Below, one piece after another: positions 36,692 through 47,830 of a stretch of DNA of 64,000 bases (the stretch's first letter is position 1; each line of letters begins with the position of its first letter). The notes beneath the pieces are model-generated. The model was not told where the DNA came from, ran no database searches, and worked only from the letters and a program-made list of their open reading frames with translations. The position numbers and the translations under genes were made by a program. Source of the stretch: Panaeolus papilionaceus (Eukaryota > Basidiomycota > Agaricomycetes > Agaricales); NCBI GenBank assembly GCA_015501605.1, contig JADNRZ010000036.1:62001-126000 (forward strand), given 5' to 3'.

Positions 36692-37066
36692 TAATCATAT
36701 CTATAAACTGTTCAATTAGTAAAAAGATGGAAATGAATACTTAGTGCGAGGACAGCTCACCTGTGCTATCATATATCATAAAATTGGGAATATATCCCAA
36801 ATACATGTCTCCTCAACCTGTGATTTCTCACTTTTTTAGTTCCATATCCCCAAGTATGCTGAAATTTCTTCCACTCTGCACGCTTTTTAGTCCAGAACCC
36901 GACCAACGTCTTCACTCGGTCTTCACCAACGACCATCCCTCAATCCAAAATGGGTGTGAGCTCATCCGGCGCCTCCAAGTTGCACCTGAGATTTCAAAGT
37001 ACAAGAAAGACCCATCAGTCAACACAAAAGCATTTCTGGCCCACATCCGTGCAGGTAGGGAAGTTA

Positions 37067-38126
37067 CAATGTAGCGACTTTGTTGGTCCGCGGACTAGCT
37101 ACAACGTAATGACTGAGTGTGATCCATGGATCGCCATGGATTTCCTACATTTTGGGTAACTACACTAAATAGTTATTTCATTAGATAGAATATAAGTGAA
37201 TTAATTATTACTAGTAGGTGGGCGGGTTGGGTAGGGTGGATTTCCGAGTGAGCGGCGGGTGAGCTGGAATGGGTGGATTGGTAGTTTTCCAAGGGAATGG
37301 GAGGGGGGTAGCGGGTAGGTTGGGGTGGGTGGGTAGTGGTGGATTGGGGTGGATTGGGAGATTTCCGCGGAAATGGGGGGTGGTTGGGGGGTGGTTTGGG
37401 GTGAGTTTATTGTAGTGGATTAGGTTGGAGTGGGCACATTGGGGTGGGTGGGTAGTAGTGGAATAGGGTGGATTGGTAGATTTCCGCGGAAATGGGGGGG
37501 GGTGGTTTGGGGTGAGTTTATTGTAGTGGATTAGGTTGGATTAGATGAATTTACAAGGGAATGGGCAGGTAGGGATGGGGGGATTTTTATATTTCCGTGG
37601 AAATGGGCAAATTTAGGAATTTTTCAATGCATGGATTTTGAATTTCCGCGGAAATGGGCAAATTTAGACATTTTAAATACATGGATTTTTGAATTTCCGC
37701 GGAAATGGGGGAATTTAGAGATTTTTAAATGCATGGATTTTTTGAATTTCCGCGGAAATGGGTGAATTTGGACATTTTCAATACATGGATTTTGGATTTC
37801 CGTGGAAATGGGGAATTTTGAAAATGGTGGATTCTTGAATCTCCGCGGAAATGGGTGAATTTGGAGATTTCAAATGAGTGGATTCTTGGATTTCCGCGGA
37901 AATGGTGGACTTGTGAATTTGTGAGCAAACGTTCCGCAGCATCGGAAATCCATTCCAATATTGAAATGAGTCAATTGTTGAATTTCCGCGGAAATGGTGA
38001 TTTGATTTGTAGATTTCCACATAAATGGTTGATTTGTGCATTTCCGCAGAAATAGGAAACATCATGCTTAACCCATCCAGGTCACCATTTCCACGGAAAT
38101 GATGGATTTCTGAATTTCAGTGGAAT
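37067..38126 (+). repeat. Left arm of the palindrome
   Basis: About 1,060 bp. Open frames in this arm (minus strand) and in the right arm (plus strand) translate identically, as expected for the mirror copies. They follow the repeat unit and are not taken as genes. Confidence 0.9.
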
Positions 38127-39010
38127 GAAGAATCTGATGTAATAAACAGAATATTGATAACATGGAAAATCTACATGCAAAGGAATCTTGAAATCCAGTA
38201 GAACAATAAGCACATAAGTGTTGAGTGGGAGAAAAAGTGCACATGTCCATCTGTAGAAACAATGCCAGTATGAAGTACAAGGCTGAGAAACGAATACTTG
38301 ACTTACCTATGAACAGATATGGGTGCTATCCCTCCTAGCAAATAACCTTGAAAAGCTGACCCCTCCCTGTCAAGAACAGTGGAAACCACTTACAAAGACA
38401 AGGTATTGAGTGTCAGAAGAAGATTACATGTAATAACTGTAGACCAGGGAAACAAGATTAATGACTGAAAGACGATTGACACTGATTGAAATGGAAACAG
38501 AAACACTTAAATAAGATGAATGGTGAAATACCAAGGGAGGAGATCAGAGGTAACAAAGGAAATGATAGATTCGCTAAAGGTAATCAAGTACATGTAGGCG
38601 CTATATTTATACGTAGACTACTTATTGTACTTAAGTATAGGTCAATGCATATAAACAAGAGTATGGTTAAGGAAATAGGTCAGTGTATGCAGCTTGTTAT
38701 GAACATAAAGGTATGATCTGTTGTATTAGGGTGATGTCAGTGAATGAAGTGACAATAAAATAGAAAAGACAATAAAATGACAAGTAAACACGAAAGGAAA
38801 GAGTGGGCATTAGCCCAGGACATAAGTGAGAAGAGCAGAAGTTAAAGTACAAGCAAAGCTTGTGGTAGAACAGAAAGAGAACTATAAAAGAATAATGAGA
38901 TGATCAGGCAGCACATGGCACATAGCCGATTTCAACAGTTGATGTATGCCAAGGCAGACATGTGCCTGTAGTTGTGCCCAACTCACATGTACTGTCACCA
39001 GTTCTGCCCC
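38127..39010. other. Palindrome spacer, non-coding
   Basis: 884 bp, AT-rich, with no convincing gene. A block at about 38229 (GGGAGAAAAAGTGCACATGT) resembles 33598 (GGGAGAAAAAGCGGACATGT) in the CATCAGG element, hinting at shared ancestry of part of the interior. Confidence 0.55.
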
Positions 39011-40071
39011 ATTCCACTGAAATTCAGAAATCCATCATTTCCGTGGAAATGGTGACCTGGATGGGTTAAGCATGATGTTTCCTATTTCTGCGGAAATGCA
39101 CAAATCAACCATTTATGTGGAAATCTACAAATCAAATCACCATTTCCGCGGAAATTCAACAATTGACTCATTTCAATATTGGAATGGATTTCCGATGCTG
39201 CGGAACGTTTGCTCACAAATTCACAAGTCCACCATTTCCGCGGAAATCCAAGAATCCACTCATTTGAAATCTCCAAATTCACCCATTTCCGCGGAGATTC
39301 AAGAATCCACCATTTTCAAAATTCCCCATTTCCACGGAAATCCAAAATCCATGTATTGAAAATGTCCAAATTCACCCATTTCCGCGGAAATTCAAAAAAT
39401 CCATGCATTTAAAAATCTCTAAATTCCCCCATTTCCGCGGAAATTCAAAAATCCATGTATTTAAAATGTCTAAATTTGCCCATTTCCGCGGAAATTCAAA
39501 ATCCATGCATTGAAAAATTCCTAAATTTGCCCATTTCCACGGAAATATAAAAATCCCCCCATCCCTACCTGCCCATTCCCTTGTAAATTCATCTAATCCA
39601 ACCTAATCCACTACAATAAACTCACCCCAAACCACCCCCCCCCCATTTCCGCGGAAATCTACCAATCCACCCTATTCCACTACTACCCACCCACCCCAAT
39701 GTGCCCACTCCAACCTAATCCACTACAATAAACTCACCCCAAACCACCCCCCAACCACCCCCCATTTCCGCGGAAATCTCCCAATCCACCCCAATCCACC
39801 ACTACCCACCCACCCCAACCTACCCGCTACCCCCCTCCCATTCCCTTGGAAAACTACCAATCCACCCATTCCAGCTCACCCGCCGCTCACTCGGAAATCC
39901 ACCCTACCCAACCCGCCCACCTACTAGTAATAATTAATTCACTTATATTCTATCTAATGAAATAACTATTTAGTGTAGTTACCCAAAATGTAGGAAATCC
40001 ATGGCGATCCATGGATCACACTCAGTCATTACGTTGTAGCTAGTCCGCGGACCAACAAAGTCGCTACATTG
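39011..40071 (-). repeat. Right arm of the palindrome
   Basis: About 1,061 bp, inverted copy of 37067-38126. It is one base longer because of the C10/G9 homopolymer. Confidence 0.9.
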
Positions 40072-41243
40072 TAATTACCTTATATCATCCGTGATGCAGA
40101 TCTCAATGGTCAGCATACTCGGATTTGGGTGACGACGACACAAATGGTGGCACAGGTGGCTCAATGACCATGACTCTGTCCTTACATCTTGGGATGCCGT
40201 TGGTTCTGTGGAGATGGCATGCAGTTTGAATGTAGAGTGGCACATGCAATCTGCTTTCAACGTCGCATCCGATGCACCAGCTTCCTTCGTGATGTATATC
40301 TTGACCTCCTTGTCACTAAATTGTGAGAGTTGGTTGAGGGACAGGCATCAGAATCCAACGACGACGTGAGTCCTTGTGGTTCACTTCCCGTGTTTGCGTC
40401 ATTTGCTGACTGTCATATTTATCATAGACCACCACAACCGTTAAGCGGACTCAACCAAATGGCAGAGGTTTAAACTGAAGGCTCTCTAAACTCTCCGTGC
40501 GTCATTGTTGCATTTTAATTAGCTTTTGCTGACTTACAATTATAGACATTGCGTATGGATGATCTTCTAGCCTGGATGGAAAAATGTGGCATCGCGACAC
40601 CTGCTCGCTCTCCAAAGAACGCGGGCAAGTCGCTAATTATAACGACTGTCGTTTCTTTTGACAATCAGCTAACAACGTTCTGTAGCTTTGATTGGCGCAA
40701 TCCCACTCTGGAGGAAATTCAGATCTTCGCTGCTAATGTGAGTTTTGCTCATGAATTTATCCTTCGTTTCGGAGATACTCAGACTCTTCCTATGTCTATT
40801 CTAGCGTGTTCGCAACGAATGCCCTCCTGGCAACTCGGCGCCAATCTGCTTCGTCGTAGTTCAGTTATTTACCTGACCTCCATCGTTTTCTGTTTTTCAT
40901 TTCCGCCGACAATTCTCGAGTCGCACACTCGGATTGCATTCATCTCCCAGTGGTCTGCTGGTTCAAATGTTTTTATTCATAGTACTAGCACCGTTATTAT
41001 TAATCAGTGAATATATTTAGAACGGTGATCGAACGAAAAAACGACCTAGATTAAAAATGCATAATAACTCCTGTGCAGCTGCTAATTGCGTATACTACTT
41101 TTCACCAGAGAATCGGAGTCAGGGTGGAAGAACTCGCGACATGAACATTTCCCTCCTGTTCGCCAGGTTATCAAAAACTGTAGTTGAATGAGATGGCTTG
41201 GTACCACGACGCCCTCTGACCCAGTTCCTCCATTCCTACTTCG

Positions 41244-43773
41244 TCATGGGTTCCAACTCATCCTTCTCGAGCAAGTCGATAAGCTGGCAAAATATGTCTT
41301 CGTCCTGTTGTGTCCATATAGCCCAGTACTTACCTTTGGATGATCCATACCAAGCCGCGACTGGACGCATCCAAGATACGAGTTTGGGTCCTTGATTGGA
41401 TTGCTCTGTTCGTAGGATGCGATATGAAGCTGATTAGCGTGATCCTTTAAAATATGAAAAATTTGCTGCTCACTCGCGGCGACATAATATGTCCCGATGA
41501 GAATTGACTCCTCTCGTTCCATGAGGTCGTCGTCCGTATAGTTGTATTCTGGTCACTCCGATTCAAACACCTGGCCCTGGTAGTCCACTCACACCTCAGA
41601 TAACGGCCCGTCAACCGCGCCGTCGAAAGTGGATACTGTTGCGCAATTCGCGAGAGAATACCCTCTCTCATCAGTGCAGCCCTACCAAAGGGATGACAGA
41701 ACAGCTGTTCCACAACGAACTTGTAGTTCTGATAGTCCTTGCTAGTAAACTTTGTCCCAAGCGGGTATGTGAAGTCCTCCTCCGATTCGGGAACCGAATG
41801 CAGTCTTTGTCGAAACACTGAGTTGAGGTATCGAAGAAATGCGTGGAATAGAACTCCCATCTCGAGAAGTGTTCGCGCAATGGTTAGAAGCGTGTGGTTG
41901 GGGTGATGAGGCGAGCGATGAGAAGTACGGTGGTGGTGGTGCTCCGAACTTCAAGAAGCCAGTTAGTCGAGGCTGAGGTTGGTTTATGGATAATGTACAG
42001 ATTATCGGCCAAGCGAACTACGTCGTTCCTAACGGGGTAGAGCCCTGTTAAAGTAGTTGCGGTTATGCGGGCTGAGATTGTCGAGATCGGCGTCCAAAGA
42101 ATTTACCCCTTTCATCAGCTGGGCGATGAAACTCGTGATTCCCGATTTTTCGCCAGTCAAAAGGGCCGTATCATCTGTCTTTATTCGTCTGATATGCTTC
42201 ATAGCGGTGCCCCAAGGAAAGGGCGACGACTGTTGAATGCAGCAACCTAACACGGGTGTGTAACCAAAGAAGAGGAACATGGGTCAAAATAGCTGTAGAG
42301 GTGCTCCTGCTGGTCGTTTCTGTCAGCCATGATGATGTCGGAATCCACCGGTGGCAAGCTGGGTTCTGCGCAGTCTGTCCAATCTGTGACTAGATTTGAT
42401 GCGCTCTGATTCTCCTCCTGATCTGCTGCGTCTTCGCCAAGGGTGGTAGGCGTCAGGGAGGCCTGGAAAATGCTGTATCCACCCATGATGGGGCAGGTGC
42501 TCCCTCTGAGAAGCCATCGTAAAGGTCCCACTCCGGTGGATTCTGAAAGGCATTGAAGCGGCGTGTTGATGGGTCTTTTTTCAAGAATGAGTGCAGGATG
42601 TCGCCTTGTCGCCGTCGGTCGATTTGAACTCGAGCATAGAAAGTCTTGCCATCATTGACAACCCTCCTCCAACGAAAGACGAGGTATCGTTGGCACGCAT
42701 TGGGGTTGCGCTCCAGCTTCAGCCGTCGTCCTCGGGATTTGTGTGTTTCGCAATACTCGTATTCGGCCTGACGTGCTGCTTGTTTGGTGAAGAATTCGGA
42801 CCAATGTTCGTAGAGTTGGTGGTCTTGAACGTCCCCACGCGCTAGCAGTGGTGGCCAAGGATAGATGAAGTACTTGGACTTCCCTTTGAGTTGGCTACTG
42901 CTCAGCATCCCCGCGTGCTGGAGCGTGTCGATGATAGCTTGCTCGCCGGTAACGGTCGAAATCGAGGGAAGGGTGGACTGGTCGATGTGACGAACGGCCT
43001 CGTACGGGCTTTGGAAGGTCTGCGTGCTGAGCTCATTGACTCGAAGGATCTTCTGGATCTCATTGCCGAGGCTGGTAAAGTTCGAGCTGAGGTAGTGAAC
43101 CATGACGAGAACCTTTACATCAGGTGGGGCGTTAGCAAAAACGTCGTTTAACGCTTCGTCGACCATTTTCTGCGGTGGAATCAGCTTCTGTAGGTGGGGT
43201 TGTTGCCTGATCCAAGGAGGGACGTTGTGACAGAGAGACGAGATAAGACATGAATCCCATCCAGAGCACGAACCGATCACGAGAAATCTTTGCCCGTTTC
43301 TTAACGATGTCGGCAGACTTGTGCTTGTAGGCATATCCCATCTCGTATGGATTGGGTGGTGGATTGCCAGATATTTTGTGCGATAGACGTAGGACATTGC
43401 AGGCATCGACTATCTTGTCCTCCACTTCCTTCCATTCCTGCGTGTGCTCTTCTGCGACTTGATGTGGGGTTTCTGGAAGATTGCCTGGGTTTTTGGTGTG
43501 TTCAACTGGGTGTATGTCTGACCTCCACCGCAGAGACTTGAACGGTCTCGATGTGAATGACGGCGATAGCGGCACAAACGCCATCCAACCCCAGTGCAAG
43601 TTCCACTATCTGGGTTCCTTGAAGTTGTGCACAGAGGTACTTGAACGTGAATGAATCGCGAATGGAGGAGACAAGGACGGGTTTTCGGGGGGAATAGAGA
43701 CGAATGTCCTAGTCGAGTTCGATGACCGATGCGTTTTTCCAGTCGACAGAGGGAATCACATCCGCGGTATCCA
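41244..43773 (-). pseudogene. Decayed member of a large Agaricomycete protein family
   Basis: Reads leftward from MDTADVIPSVDWKN at 43773. Recognised blocks: IQYIEL-like (GTQIVELALGLDG), WMAFVPLSPSFTSRPF, NPPPNPYEMGYAYKHKSADI, FVLWMGFMSYLVSL, VRHIDQSTLPSISTVTGEQA, YPWPPLLARGDVQDHQLYEH, EHLYSYFDPCSSSL, and LGTKFTSKDYQNYKFVVEQL with AALMREGILSRIAQQYP. I remember this order from long proteins of unknown function common in mushroom-forming fungi. Damage is extensive: TAG in ELD*DIRLY (about 43710), frameshifts near 43590, 42500 and 42270-42250, and gaps in the C-terminal half. It is a pseudogene unless many introns hide these breaks, which I think unlikely because conserved blocks continue directly across them. 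Confidence 0.7.
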
Positions 43774-45305
43774 TATTAGAGTCGATTGTATCCTGCTATT
43801 TGGTATTTTAGGACTATTTGACGAGAAAAAAATGGGGTTATCTCACCAGATGGGTGATCAAGACTCAGCGATAACCCACGACGATTATGGGGGCAGATGG
43901 CAAGCAATATTGGTTTTTCCACTGCACTATGAGATGATATATTTGTCGTTAACAGATTGGAACACCGCTTCGTCGAGCGCGTATGACCTTGAAATATGTG
44001 AAAATGAACATTACCGCCTCTGCAGTGAAGCGGGACTTCGAGGCGTTACTTTCACGTCATGTGGGATGGCCATCGGATACGTCAAACTGAAAACAGATAT
44101 AACCGTCAACCATCGGGAAAGCGATTTCGCAGATCACTACGTTTGGGCAACCTAACTGCATCTGTGGGACGGTGATTAAGAGCAGGGAGACTCTAGAGTG
44201 CAGAGGGGGCTGGCGTCACAATATCTGGAGGGTTGACCTGACGACAAAAGCAACCACTTTGTGTCAGTGTAGATAAACGACGGATATCCATAATCAACTT
44301 ACTAGAAACCCACAAGGAGTACAATTCGACTCGATTTAGAATCGCGACAGGAAGAAAAATTGCGCGAACTATTCATGCGGTTAGTGAGCAAGTCGCTGCA
44401 GAAACCAAATCGTGTACCTAGACACGTCCAAGAGTAAAATTGAACGCAGGAATGTGAATTCCGTGCTGGAAGGAAATAAATGACCCAGGTACCATGCGTT
44501 AAACCTGATTCCTTTTTGTCAGAAAATCGAATAAATAAAAATGAGAGCGATACGAAATACATACAGTAGTCCTTGAGCAACGATTAGCTATCTTTGTGCC
44601 CAACAAGTCACCTCACATTGCGTGAGTGACGACCATCGCCAGCGCCCCAGCCTTATTCTATCCACCAGAATACTCCAACCTTCGCGTAACCCTCTTCTCC
44701 CTCTAGGCATCCTGCGCTTCCGAATCACTATCAACCACATCTAGCGGATAGTACCTCGAGCCTCGTCCATCCGCCACGCATGACCACAATCAGCGATTTC
44801 GTTCCAAAAACACAACGTGAACCTTCTGATCAACCTCCCTCTGCTTTCTGCATCCGGGTCTCTTTGTTTCCTGCGTCCCGACGATCCCACGAACCTCCAA
44901 AAATCACCAAGTCCGACACAGCAACGACGTCACAGCATATCTGCGCTGATATATGAGCGTGTAACGGTAGGACGTGGCGTTACAGGAGAGGGTCGTGAGC
45001 GAATCGGAGGATTTTGCGGGAAGGAGTTAGGATTGATTGAGGGGAGCGTGGGGCGCAGAGGAGGGGGGATAAGGGGGTAATGGAAATGGGTGGGTGTGCG
45101 GAACGTTTGATGTGGTTTTGAATCCCAGTGTAAACCACATAGCACAAAGCGAGCGATGATGTCAGAAAATGAGACGTCTTCTTCGTCATTGTCTGAATGC
45201 AATGGTGCATAGGTGGCGTATACGTTGTAATACCCGGTGAAGGAACGATGACTGGGATGTCCGAGGATGGATGGAAGGCGAGGTGGTGATATTCATAGAT
45301 GGTGT
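43774..45305. other. Intergenic, no gene supported
   Basis: No recognised gene. A G-rich patch (about 44980-45080) lies on the plus strand. Open frames of up to about 107 codons (43832-44155, +) have no recognisable features. Confidence 0.35.
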
Positions 45306-46038
45306 TCAATGATGTCCACCACGAGACGCGTCTATAAGGGTTGGTTGCATGTTAGTTGGTTGAAGTTCATAAAATGATGGAAAAAATGCATACGTACCTT
45401 GTGTGATCAATGCATTCCCTCCAGACGAGCCTCTAATGATTCCCAGAGTGTGCATGCCGCAAATGTCTGAATCACAGTGTTTTTGTTCGCAATCTGAGGA
45501 TGAATGCACCAAAATAAGTCACTTCTAGTTATGAATGACTATAAAACATAACGTCTCCGCCAGAAAATTGCACTCACAAATGAAATACCGACACGGAAAA
45601 CGTCGTGCAATTCGTGCCACTAAGCGGGCAAGTCATACTGGAATGTGAACGTAACGTCAGTGACGGAGGGTGCACAGAGAGACACGACGGACCTGGTCAC
45701 TCTGCCATCGACTTTAAAACAAAGTTCATGTTGAAACCACGGTCGCGGGACATTTCTAGACATGAAGTAGATTAACTCTGCAAGAAGGGTGAGCGCATCA
45801 TAAACAACGTCTTGTGAGCCTGAATTCCCTGAAGGTCCAATGTAAACCAATGCTTTATTGACTGTGAACATGGACGAGGATTGTCGCAGATCCTGAGCCT
45901 CAAGTCCACAGAGATGGATGCGAATTGGAATAAGGGGACGAATAGAACTAGGAACGATGGTCGAGGCAGGCGAAAGAGGTTGGAGTGTAAAGGTATTGTA
46001 TTGAAACGGGGCACATCAGAGTGCGTATTAAACGACAT
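45306..46038 (-). pseudogene. Second copy of the duplicated unrecognised gene
   Basis: Minus-strand frame with SSMFTVNKALVYIGPSGNS, DVVYDALTLLAELIYFMSR, PWFQHELCFKVDGRVTRSVV and CAPSVTDVTFTFQYDLPA, followed by a stop and then a block with the same CTCCCTCCAGACGAG sequence (about 45418) as the first copy at 35844-36691. This copy keeps a longer open frame (about 45871-45620) than the first. A start codon and upstream exon are not secure. Function unknown. Confidence 0.45.
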
Positions 46039-46779
46039 CCATAAACTGTTGAATTCTTGAAGTTGGTCAGGAGTTCCAGATGAATAATTAGTAGGACGAC
46101 GGCTTACCTAGACTATCATAAAGTCCACGCTTAAAGTTTGAGCATGCTACGACTGCTGGTTCTTGAATGGCGGATTAACATCGACGCATTCCATCCTGAA
46201 ACCTAAACGTTGACGCCTACCTGGTGAGCATTCACGCTTAGAGAGTCCAGCGTAGAGAATTCAGTGAAACTAAAATAATTAAAAAGGGGAAATCTGTTGC
46301 GTTGTGCATAGAAATCAGATCTAATGAGCCTCTGAGGTTCACAATGGTCGACTCACTCAGTGATTGCACCAGTTCAGACAAAACGGAGCCATGTTCGTAT
46401 GTACCAAGTCTATGAGACATCGTCGTCGAAATACCGTGCACGAGATGAGTTCACAATGAAAATACAAAAAATGTCGACATTGTGCTGAGCCATGATTTGA
46501 ACAAGGAGGACGTGGTTGTATGAGGTCAACAGGTGTGAAATCAACTTCGAACTCCGAAATCACGAATCCCACAGCGCCTGGTCAACATCTCACACCCTTC
46601 CAACGACGACCGCAAATCTTCAACGCACCATCACTGTTATGTTTTCAGCAAATGCTCACCAACGATACTTTCTCGTAAGTTTTATGGTGTTAATATACAA
46701 TTTATCTGACAAGATACACAGGAACTTTCTCTGATCAGCGCGATCAGCGATCCCAGTGCTTCTCTAGGATCCTAAGTTG

Positions 46780-47830
46780 AGTCTTGCAACTCTGGCTTGG
46801 AGTACCGACCCAAGTTGCCTGGCTTTGCGCAACGTCTTTGTACAATGGACGTAGGTATCTCAGCGGATGTCTAGACCTGAGTCGGATTACCAGCTCAGTC
46901 TACCTCATCCTGCAGGGATCATCTATCACTCAGGCCCTCTTGTGTTGGCACTATCAGGTCGGGCAGCTCTGGCTTGGATTACCGACCCAAACTGTCTGGT
47001 CTTGTGTGACGATGGCCTGACCGAAGGAAGAAGGAATCCCAACGGATAGCTGGTCATGGGTCGGATTACCAGCTCAGCCCAGCTTGTCCTGCGGGTTCCG
47101 AATGGTGCATGCACTAACGTCAGACGATTCTGTTTTGGATTACCGATTCAAATCGTTTGACTCTGTGCACAGGTGTACCAACAGGTGTGCGGCTTCAATG
47201 GGTGGTTTGAACTTGGGTCGGATTACCAGCTCAGTTTTTCTCATCCTGTGAGGTCGAGTGGGACCTGTGTTCGCTCCTTACGCTGGAGGGTTCTGTTTTG
47301 GATTACCGATTCAAACCTTCTAGCTGTGGTGCGGCGCCGCCTCAACCAGTGGACGACGTGATCTCAACGGGCGGATGGGCATGGGTCGGAGTACCAGCTC
47401 AGCCTGTCTTCTCTGCGAGGTCGTGCGTCATCGTGTTTGCGCCTTAATGTCAGGTGGTTCTGGATTGGATTACCGATTCAAACTATCTGGCTGTGGTGTG
47501 ACACGCTCAGATTCCTATGGGTGGTTGGACGTGGGTCGGATTACCAGCTCAGTCCTTTCATCTTGCGGGATCGGGATGGCTCGTGCGTTGCATTGTAGGT
47601 CGGGCAGTTCTGTTTTGGAGTACCGATTCAAACTGTCCGGTTCTGGTGCGACGTTGGGCGGAGCGATGGAGGGAGCGATTCCAAAGGGTAGTGAGCATGG
47701 GTTGGATTACCGTCTCAGCTCGTTATATCCTGCGGGGTCAGGCCTAGTGGGCTGGGTTTAGCGGGAATGGGTCTCGTGTTGGATTACCGACTCAGTGCTC
47801 ATCCTGCGGCTCGGCTTGCGAGGCCATGGG
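46780..47830. repeat. Degenerate tandem array, period about 150-180 bp
   Basis: Seven copies of a TTGGA(T/G)TACCGA motif (about 46797, 46976, 47136, 47298, 47466, 47618, 47780) alternate with a GTCGGATTACCAGCTCAG motif. Units vary in length and carry many substitutions. The two motifs in a unit resemble each other (GGATTACC core), so the basic unit may be half as long. No coding sequence. Confidence 0.75.

Larger units (their letters stand above)
37067..40071. mobile_element. 3.0-kb palindromic element with 1.06-kb near-identical arms
   Basis: Left arm 37067-38126 and right arm 39011-40071 are inverted copies; spacer 38127-39010. Both ends read CAATGTAGCGACTTTGTTGG on the outer strand, flanked by TA (37065-37066, 40072-40073). 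Comparing the arms, I found one difference: a run of nine G (left, near 37494) against ten C (right, near 39635). Each arm goes from a unique outer 140 bp, through GGTGGG-type G-rich sequence, into about 14 copies of ATTTCCGCGGAAAT or close variants spaced 40-60 bp apart. The spacer has no recognised gene. TIR start and TA flanks resemble the 20503-25865 element, so I infer one superfamily. Confidence 0.85.
36856..40260 (+). pseudogene. Possible gene split by the palindromic element
   Basis: Left of the palindrome, an open frame from ATG 36856 (MLKFLPLCTLFSPEPDQRL ... NTKAFLAHIRA) ends at a GCAG/GTAGGG donor-like site at 37054-37055, about 12 bp before the element. Right of it, a GATGCAG acceptor-like site near 40100 leads to DLNGQHTRIWVTTTQMV, then, after an apparent frameshift, NDHDSVLTSWDAVGSVEMAC and VEWHMQSAFNVASDAP. 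The open stretch 40549-41010 (MRMDDLLAWMEKCGIATPAR) may be a later exon. The reading is tentative; no family is recognised. If correct, the 3-kb palindrome landed in an intron of a gene that has since decayed. Confidence 0.25.

Noticed and set aside
37725..38065. Open frames with repeated HFRGN motifs, present identically in both palindrome arms
   Set aside because: They are translations of the ATTTCCGCGGAAAT array and its spacers; no start context, no family.
44930..45310. Pro-rich minus-strand frames
   Set aside because: Overlapping frames both follow a G-rich plus-strand patch; no family or splice structure.
46780..47830. CRISPR-like array
   Set aside because: Spacing is irregular (about 150-180 bp), repeats are degenerate, and the genome is eukaryotic.
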